From an uncultured Prevotella sp. (GTDB taxonomy: Bacteria > Bacteroidota > Bacteroidia > Bacteroidales > Bacteroidaceae), in contig URLQ01000095.1 in assembly GCA_900548745.1 (NCBI GenBank), positions 1 to 11,306 of the forward strand: a DNA stretch of 11,306 nucleotides, written 5' to 3'. A program made the position numbers and the translations under genes. The notes below the pieces were generated by a model. It saw nothing but the letters and a program-made list of their open reading frames with translations, made no database searches and was not told the origin of the DNA. Positions 6,911 through 11,306 of the stretch are shown in pieces; position 1 is the first letter of the stretch; every line of letters starts with the position of its first letter.

Positions 6911-9574
6911 ATGATAGTATTAATGAAACATCTTGGAAAGACAATTAAAGGCGTAGTGCTTGGAGCCGTATTTGCATCTATTGCAGCGCCTATGAATGCG
7001 GAGGATAATCTGCGCCTATGGTATCCAAAGCCTGCGTCATATTGGGAAGAAGCCTTGCCGCTTGGCAACGGACGTCTTGCTGCAATGGTTTCCGGCTCTG
7101 TTGCACAGGACACGATTCAGTTAAATGAAGACACCTTCTGGAGCGGTTCACCTTATAATAATTATAATAAGAATTGTCTGGCGTATCTGCAGCAGATGCG
7201 TGATGGTATACAAAGCGGTACTGAAGAAGGATATGTTAAAGCTCAGAAACTTGCATTGAAATATCTTGTCGCAGATAAGTCGCTGACAAGCCATGGACAG
7301 ATTTATGAATCTGTCGGGAGGCTTTTGTTGACGTTCCCAGGGCAGACTTTTGTCGATGAAATGGTAAAAAACGGTAATACGAAGCATCCTTCAACTGTAA
7401 AGAATTACAGGCGATGGCTTGATTTGGAGAATGCAACAGCAGGTGTTAGTTATGAATGTAAAGGAGTAAAATATACAAGAACGGTGTTCACATCGTTTAA
7501 AGACAACGTTACTGTAGTACGGCTGACTGCAAGTAAGGCAGGAAAGCTTGATTTCATAACGTCGTTTGTCGGACCGGAGAAAACTGCTCGTATAAAATGT
7601 ACCTCATCTATATATGATGACAATACGTTGTTGGTGCATTCAGTTCCAGGAAAGGAAAGTGAAGAAAATATCCCATGCAAGTTGGAATGCTACACATTTA
7701 TTCGTATTGTAGATAATGATGGAATGGTTAAAAGTGGAACGCAAAGCGTAAAAACAGTTGCAACGGTTGATTCACAGACTGTCCCAACTCTTGACGTGAA
7801 GAATGCAACCGACGTGACTTTGATTATTAGTTCCGCAACGAATTTCGTTAATTATAAAGACATCTCGGCAGATGCCAAGGCAAAAGCTCTGTCGTTTGTT
7901 GAGGCTTGGCAAAATAAAAAATACGAAACGGCTCTTAGTGAACATGAGGCAAAATATAAAGAACAGTTTGACAGAGTTAAGCTTTCTTTAGGAGATAATC
8001 GTGAGCAAAGCGCAAAGGATACAGAAACTCGTATTAAGGAATTCTCTACAGTGTCGGATCCTTCGCTTGCAGCAATGTACTTCCAATTCGGAAGATATTT
8101 GCTGATTTCATCGTCGCAACCTGGTTCTCAACCAGCAAACTTGCAAGGCGTATGGAATCCTGACGGAAGACAATATCCGGCATGGGATTCTAAATACACT
8201 ACAAATATTAATGTGGAAATGAACTACTGGCCGGCTGAGGTAACGAATCTTTCAGAATGCCATCTGTCGTTCCTGCAGCTTGTTAAGGATGTTAGTGAGA
8301 CAGGAAAACAGAGCGCAGAGAAGATGTATGGTTGCAAAGGATGGACGTTGCATCATAATACAGACCTGTGGCGTGCCACGGGTGCTGTTGATTATGTTTC
8401 TGCTGCTGTATGGCCTACATGTAATGCTTGGTTCTGCTCGCATATATGGGAACATTATCTGTATACAGGCGACAAGAAGTTCCTTGCAGAATACTATCCG
8501 GTGATGAAAGGAGCGGCGGAATTCTATCAAGGCTTTTTGTATAAGGACCGTGTGACAGGATATATGGTTGCCGGTCCGTCTGTATCTCCAGAAAACCATC
8601 CTGGTAAATGGAAATATACAGATGACAAAGGTAAAAGTCAGAACTGTGCTGTGTTTCAAGGCATAACAATGGATAATGCAATGATTTATGACTTGCTGAA
8701 AAACACATCCACCGCAGCAAGAACTCTTGGTATAGATGAAGCATTCTCAAAGGAGATAGATAAACTGCGGAATAAGATTTCTCCAATGCGAATCGGAAAA
8801 TATGGACAGTTGCAGGAATGGCAGGAAGATTGGGATCTGGAATACTCTGGTCATCGTCATTTGTCACATTTGTGGGGTGCTTACCCTGGTAGTCAGGTGT
8901 CACCGTATGATAATACCGACCTTTATCAAGGTGTGCATAAAAGTCTTGTTGGACGTGGAGATGCAAGCCGTGGATGGTCGATGGGATGGAAAGTGTGTCT
9001 GTGGGCACGAATGTTAGATGGCAATCATGCAATGACGCTGATAAAGAATCAATTAAAGTTGAAGAATCCAAATTCCACAATTAGAGATATGGATGGAGGA
9101 ACTTATGCAAACATGTTTGATTCTCATCCACCATATCAGATTGACGGCAACTTCGGCTGTTGTGCAGGAATTGCCGAGATGCTTGTACAAAGCCATGCCG
9201 GGTTCATTCATATCTTGCCTGCTCTGCCTCTCGAATGGAAAAAGAATGGTGAAGTGAAAGGACTGTGTACTCGTGGCGGATTTGAGATAACCGATTTGAA
9301 TTGGACTGATGGAAAAGTTACGTTGTTGAAGATAAAAAGTAAGGTAGGTGGCAATCTGCGTCTGCGTACGGCAACTCCTTTAAAAATGGCTGATGGAACA
9401 TCGTTGCGTCTTGCAGATGGCGACAACACCAATCCTCTTATGCAACCATATAGAATGCCTGCTCCTATAGTTAAGGATAAATCAAAAATACCGGCAACAT
9501 TTTTGCCGGAAACTGTTCTTTACGACATACCGACAGAGGCTGGACAGGAGATTGTGCTTGTTTGTCGTAATTGA
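6911..9574 (+). CDS. Secreted GH95 glycosidase (alpha-L-fucosidase or alpha-L-galactosidase)
   Basis: GH95 enzymes are inverting exo-glycosidases that release terminal alpha-L-fucose (typically 1,2-linked) or, in some members, alpha-L-galactose. The 887-residue product shows the full family layout: an N-terminal beta-sandwich starting LRLWYPKPASYWEEALPLGNGRL, an (alpha/alpha)6 barrel from about 380 to 770, and a C-terminal beta domain (RGGFEITDLNW). By analogy with the Bifidobacterium enzyme AfcA, N432 and N434 in TNINVEMNYWP would orient the water, E561 in VSPENHP would be the acid, and D745 in YQIDGNFG would be the base partner; all are present. Residue 430, two before the first Asn, is Thr. 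A Sec signal peptide is cut after MNA. The frame opens at 6911, but Met5 (6923) gives the cleaner signal peptide (MKHLGKTIKG...). The gene is divergent from susC and has its own promoter and terminator. The family is certain; the substrate is not. Confidence 0.95.
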   Translation: MIVLMKHLGKTIKGVVLGAVFASIAAPMNAEDNLRLWYPKPASYWEEALPLGNGRLAAMVSGSVAQDTIQLNEDTFWSGSPYNNYNKNCLAYLQQMRDGIQSGTEEGYVKAQKLALKYLVADKSLTSHGQIYESVGRLLLTFPGQTFVDEMVKNGNTKHPSTVKNYRRWLDLENATAGVSYECKGVKYTRTVFTSFKDNVTVVRLTASKAGKLDFITSFVGPEKTARIKCTSSIYDDNTLLVHSVPGKESEENIPCKLECYTFIRIVDNDGMVKSGTQSVKTVATVDSQTVPTLDVKNATDVTLIISSATNFVNYKDISADAKAKALSFVEAWQNKKYETALSEHEAKYKEQFDRVKLSLGDNREQSAKDTETRIKEFSTVSDPSLAAMYFQFGRYLLISSSQPGSQPANLQGVWNPDGRQYPAWDSKYTTNINVEMNYWPAEVTNLSECHLSFLQLVKDVSETGKQSAEKMYGCKGWTLHHNTDLWRATGAVDYVSAAVWPTCNAWFCSHIWEHYLYTGDKKFLAEYYPVMKGAAEFYQGFLYKDRVTGYMVAGPSVSPENHPGKWKYTDDKGKSQNCAVFQGITMDNAMIYDLLKNTSTAARTLGIDEAFSKEIDKLRNKISPMRIGKYGQLQEWQEDWDLEYSGHRHLSHLWGAYPGSQVSPYDNTDLYQGVHKSLVGRGDASRGWSMGWKVCLWARMLDGNHAMTLIKNQLKLKNPNSTIRDMDGGTYANMFDSHPPYQIDGNFGCCAGIAEMLVQSHAGFIHILPALPLEWKKNGEVKGLCTRGGFEITDLNWTDGKVTLLKIKSKVGGNLRLRTATPLKMADGTSLRLADGDNTNPLMQPYRMPAPIVKDKSKIPATFLPETVLYDIPTEAGQEIVLVCRN

Positions 9575-9626
9575 CAGCTGCTATATATAAATAAGGTATA
9601 GCATATTATCTTTTTTCGTTTCACAA

Positions 9627-9662
9627 GAGAGTGTATCATTTTTTTCCTTTTGATACACTCTC
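9627..9662 (+). terminator. Terminator after the first GH95 gene
   Basis: GAGAGTGTATCA (9627-9638) and TGATACACTCTC (9651-9662) form a perfect 12-bp stem with a T-rich 12-nt loop. It is followed by the T-rich GTTCTTCTGTCTGTTTTG. It begins 53 bp after the stop codon, so the first GH95 gene is probably monocistronic and the second is transcribed from its own promoter. Confidence 0.75.
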
Positions 9663-9697
9663 GTTCTTCTGTCTGTTTTGATTAGAACCTCAGACTC

Positions 9698-9765
9698 GTG
9701 AATGAGAAGAACATATCCCTTCTCTCACTTTAACCCTAAACGGTCTAATGACCGATTGGGATTAA
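9698..9765. other. Two adjacent imperfect hairpins in the GH95-GH95 intergenic region
   Basis: The first hairpin pairs GTGA-(AT)-GAGAAG (9698-9709) with CTTCTC-TCAC (9719-9728), with a 2-nt bulge and 9-nt loop. The second pairs TTAACCC (9730-9736) with GGGATTAA (9758-9765), with an inner perfect CGGTC/GACCG stem around the loop TAAT (9741-9754). Both lie after the terminator and before the next promoter, so neither obviously belongs to a known transcript. A small RNA, a leader from an unseen promoter, or a decayed element are possible. No known RNA family is recognised. Confidence 0.35.
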
Positions 9766-9835
9766 ACTTGATCAGATCTTTGCTTTATCTTTAGATAATC
9801 TGTATCTTGGAATAGGATATTAATTCGTTTATACG

Positions 9836-9863
9836 ATTTTCCCCATTGAAAAAACGATAATCC
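9836..9863 (+). promoter_or_regulatory. Candidate activator box upstream of the second GH95 gene (copy 3)
   Basis: This block begins ATTTTCCCCATTG, runs through six A residues and CG, and ends with ATAATCC. It sits 23 bp before the TACCTTTGC element, the same spacing as copy 2. Within it TTTTC and GAAAA form a short dyad. It lies about 3 kb from the divergent region, so the similarity is not explained by overlap of the two other sites. Confidence 0.55.
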
Positions 9864-9886
9864 GCACAGCCTTTTTCTTTGTTTTT

Positions 9887-9895
9887 TACCTTTGC
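9887..9895 (+). promoter_or_regulatory. -7 promoter element of the second GH95 gene
   Basis: TACCTTTGC is an exact TAnnTTTG match with the trailing C. It lies 53 bp before the ATG at 9949, leaving a leader of roughly 45-50 nt that is very A-rich immediately before the start, as is usual in Bacteroidetes. No TTTG lies about 19 bp upstream. Confidence 0.6.
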
Positions 9896-9948
9896 GGCAT
9901 CTTAACGGAATAAAAATATAATCTAAAAAACAATTAAAACGTAAAATT

Positions 9949-11306
9949 ATGAAAAGAATGATGAGTCATTTATTTCATGTGGCTCTGATGCTTTGGGCTT
10001 TTACCTTTGCAAATCCTGTTATCAGCCACGCGCAACAGACAGCTGTTGCGTCATGGGTGTTTTCGGAGGGATGGGAAACCTCAAGCAGCGGAACTGTTGT
10101 GACCTACACACCGGATGGTAGTGGTTGGCAAGCGATAAGCAACACCGCATGGAAGAGTAAACAACCCGTGTTTCTGCCGAACACATGTTCGGGAGTACAG
10201 TCAAGCTATAAGCTTTCGCTAAAGACAAGCGATGGCAAGTGGGAAGTGAAGCAAAGTAAGGATAGCTATGTCTTGCGTCTGAACACAGCTTCAATAGATA
10301 AGTTTACACAAAAGGAAAACTATGGTGATGCTACTAAGCATGACCAATATTTTGAAATGAGTTTCCCTACTGTAAACTTGAACAACGTGAAACTTAATTT
10401 TGCTATAGGCGACGGGTCAAGCAGTTCCACACATTTTGGTGTGGCATATTCCGTTGATGGAGGAACGACATGGACAACGCTTGAAGACTATGTCAGCGGC
10501 AGTCATTGGAATACATATAATGACGCTGTTTACTCTCTGGATGCCGACAATAAGGATAATGTGATAGTAAGACTGTTTATTGTCAGTGCCACGAAGAACA
10601 GCAATTACAATCTGAAATATGTAAATGTACTTGCTGACGACCATGAGGCACCGGTATTAGTGTCAAGTCGTCCAAAGGATAGTGAGAATAATGTCGTGAC
10701 AACAGGAACCATAGCGTTGAACTTTGATGAGAGTGTGCATGTGGCGGATGGAACTAAGGCTACGCTTACGAATGCAAATACAAACAATGTTGTCAAGCTT
10801 GCTCCAACAGTAAACGGCAATGTAATCCGTTTCAGCTATTCTGCTCTTGACAAAAGTGCAACATATAACTTTGAACTACCGGAAAAAACTGTAAGTGACC
10901 TTTCGGGTAATGTACTTGCGAAAGCCTTGACGTTCAGTTTCATCACTGCCGATACCGATCCGATACCAGCTCCTGTAATAGAGAGCAAGAATCATCTATG
11001 GTACAACAAACCTGCAGGTTATTGGGAAGAAGCTCTACCGTTAGGAAACGGTCGCCTTGGTGTTATGCACTCTGGTAGTGTTGCATGTGATACGCTCCAA
11101 CTCAACGAAGATACATTTTGGGATCAGGGACCGAACACAAACTATAATGCAAATGCTTTTGGAGTACTCAGAGAAGTTCAGCAAGGCATCTTCAACAAAG
11201 ATTATGCTTCGGTACAGAATCTTGCTGTGACGAACTGGATGTCACAAGGCTCTCATGGGGCAAGCTATCGTGCAGCAGGTGTTGTCTTGCTTGGCTTCCC
11301 GGGGCA
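9949..11306 (+). CDS. Multidomain secreted GH95-type glycosidase, 3' end beyond the window
   Basis: The frame is open from ATG 9949 to the window edge (452 complete codons, no stop). The signal peptide is MKRMMSHLFHVALMLWAF..., cut after SHA (residue 28). Residues about 30-230 form an unassigned beta-rich module with VASWVFSEGWE and AYSVDGGTTWTTL, resembling jelly-roll or carbohydrate-binding-like modules on Bacteroidetes glycan enzymes. Residues about 234-334 look like a bacterial Ig-like (SbsA/Big_5-type) domain: APVLVSSRPKDSENNV...LNFDESV...LSGNVL...FSFITAD. From about residue 350 the GH95 N-terminal beta-sandwich begins: HLWYNKPAGYWEEALPLGNGRL. This shares 13 identical residues (YWEEALPLGNGRL) with the upstream enzyme, although the DNA differs at many third positions. 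The catalytic barrel lies outside the window, so activity cannot be judged. The gene has its own promoter and the shared upstream box. Confidence 0.9.
   Translation, partial: MKRMMSHLFHVALMLWAFTFANPVISHAQQTAVASWVFSEGWETSSSGTVVTYTPDGSGWQAISNTAWKSKQPVFLPNTCSGVQSSYKLSLKTSDGKWEVKQSKDSYVLRLNTASIDKFTQKENYGDATKHDQYFEMSFPTVNLNNVKLNFAIGDGSSSSTHFGVAYSVDGGTTWTTLEDYVSGSHWNTYNDAVYSLDADNKDNVIVRLFIVSATKNSNYNLKYVNVLADDHEAPVLVSSRPKDSENNVVTTGTIALNFDESVHVADGTKATLTNANTNNVVKLAPTVNGNVIRFSYSALDKSATYNFELPEKTVSDLSGNVLAKALTFSFITADTDPIPAPVIESKNHLWYNKPAGYWEEALPLGNGRLGVMHSGSVACDTLQLNEDTFWDQGPNTNYNANAFGVLREVQQGIFNKDYASVQNLAVTNWMSQGSHGASYRAAGVVLLGFPG

Noticed and set aside
8415..9080. 221-residue open frame on the minus strand inside the first GH95 gene
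   Set aside because: It lies wholly antisense to a well-supported GH95 coding region that includes the catalytic motifs, and its translation resembles no protein family.
9579..9603. TGCTATA/TATAGCA inverted repeat just after the first GH95 stop codon
   Set aside because: The stem is only 7 bp and mostly A/T, and the much stronger 12-bp hairpin 25 bp further on accounts for termination.
1..11306. CRISPR arrays, tRNA or rRNA genes, insertion sequences, integrase or attachment sites
   Set aside because: I looked for regularly spaced repeats, cloverleaf-like sequences, transposase motifs and flanking terminal repeats and found none.

Overview
The window looks like part of a polysaccharide utilization locus (PUL) from a Bacteroidales gut or oral bacterium, plausibly Prevotella-like. 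The evidence is an adjacent SusC/SusD pair, promoter elements of the Bacteroidetes type (TAnnTTTGC) in place of a sigma-70 -10 box, A/T-rich translation starts without a Shine-Dalgarno sequence, and a membrane-anchored TPR regulator of a type common in this phylum. The genus is an inference; no marker gene is present.

Layout. Positions 1-291 are non-coding and end in a promoter. A TPR/transmembrane/HTH protein runs rightward (292-1845); its last codons appear to be cut off by a one-base frameshift. It converges on a leftward susC-susD operon (susC 3679-6663, susD 1979-3661), and a perfect 10-bp-stem terminator lies between them. From a 247-bp divergent region, a secreted GH95 glycosidase gene runs rightward (6911-9574) and ends at a strong hairpin. 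After a 374-bp structured intergenic region, a second, larger secreted GH95-type enzyme begins at 9949 and runs off the right edge. It carries an extra N-terminal beta-sandwich-like module and an Ig-like domain before the GH95 start.

How the genes fit together. SusC/SusD would capture and import an oligosaccharide across the outer membrane. The two GH95 enzymes would remove terminal alpha-L-fucose, or possibly alpha-L-galactose, from it. The TPR protein is a candidate inner-membrane sensor/regulator.

The most notable observation is a shared promoter architecture. Upstream of susC, the first GH95 gene and the second GH95 gene, the same 27-28-bp block (ATTTT, then an A-run, then ATAATCC) sits 24, 23 and 23 bp before the TAnnTTTGC element. 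All three promoters lack a recognisable TTTG -33 element. This looks like the activator site of a small regulon made of exactly these three transcription units. The promoter of the TPR protein lacks the block.
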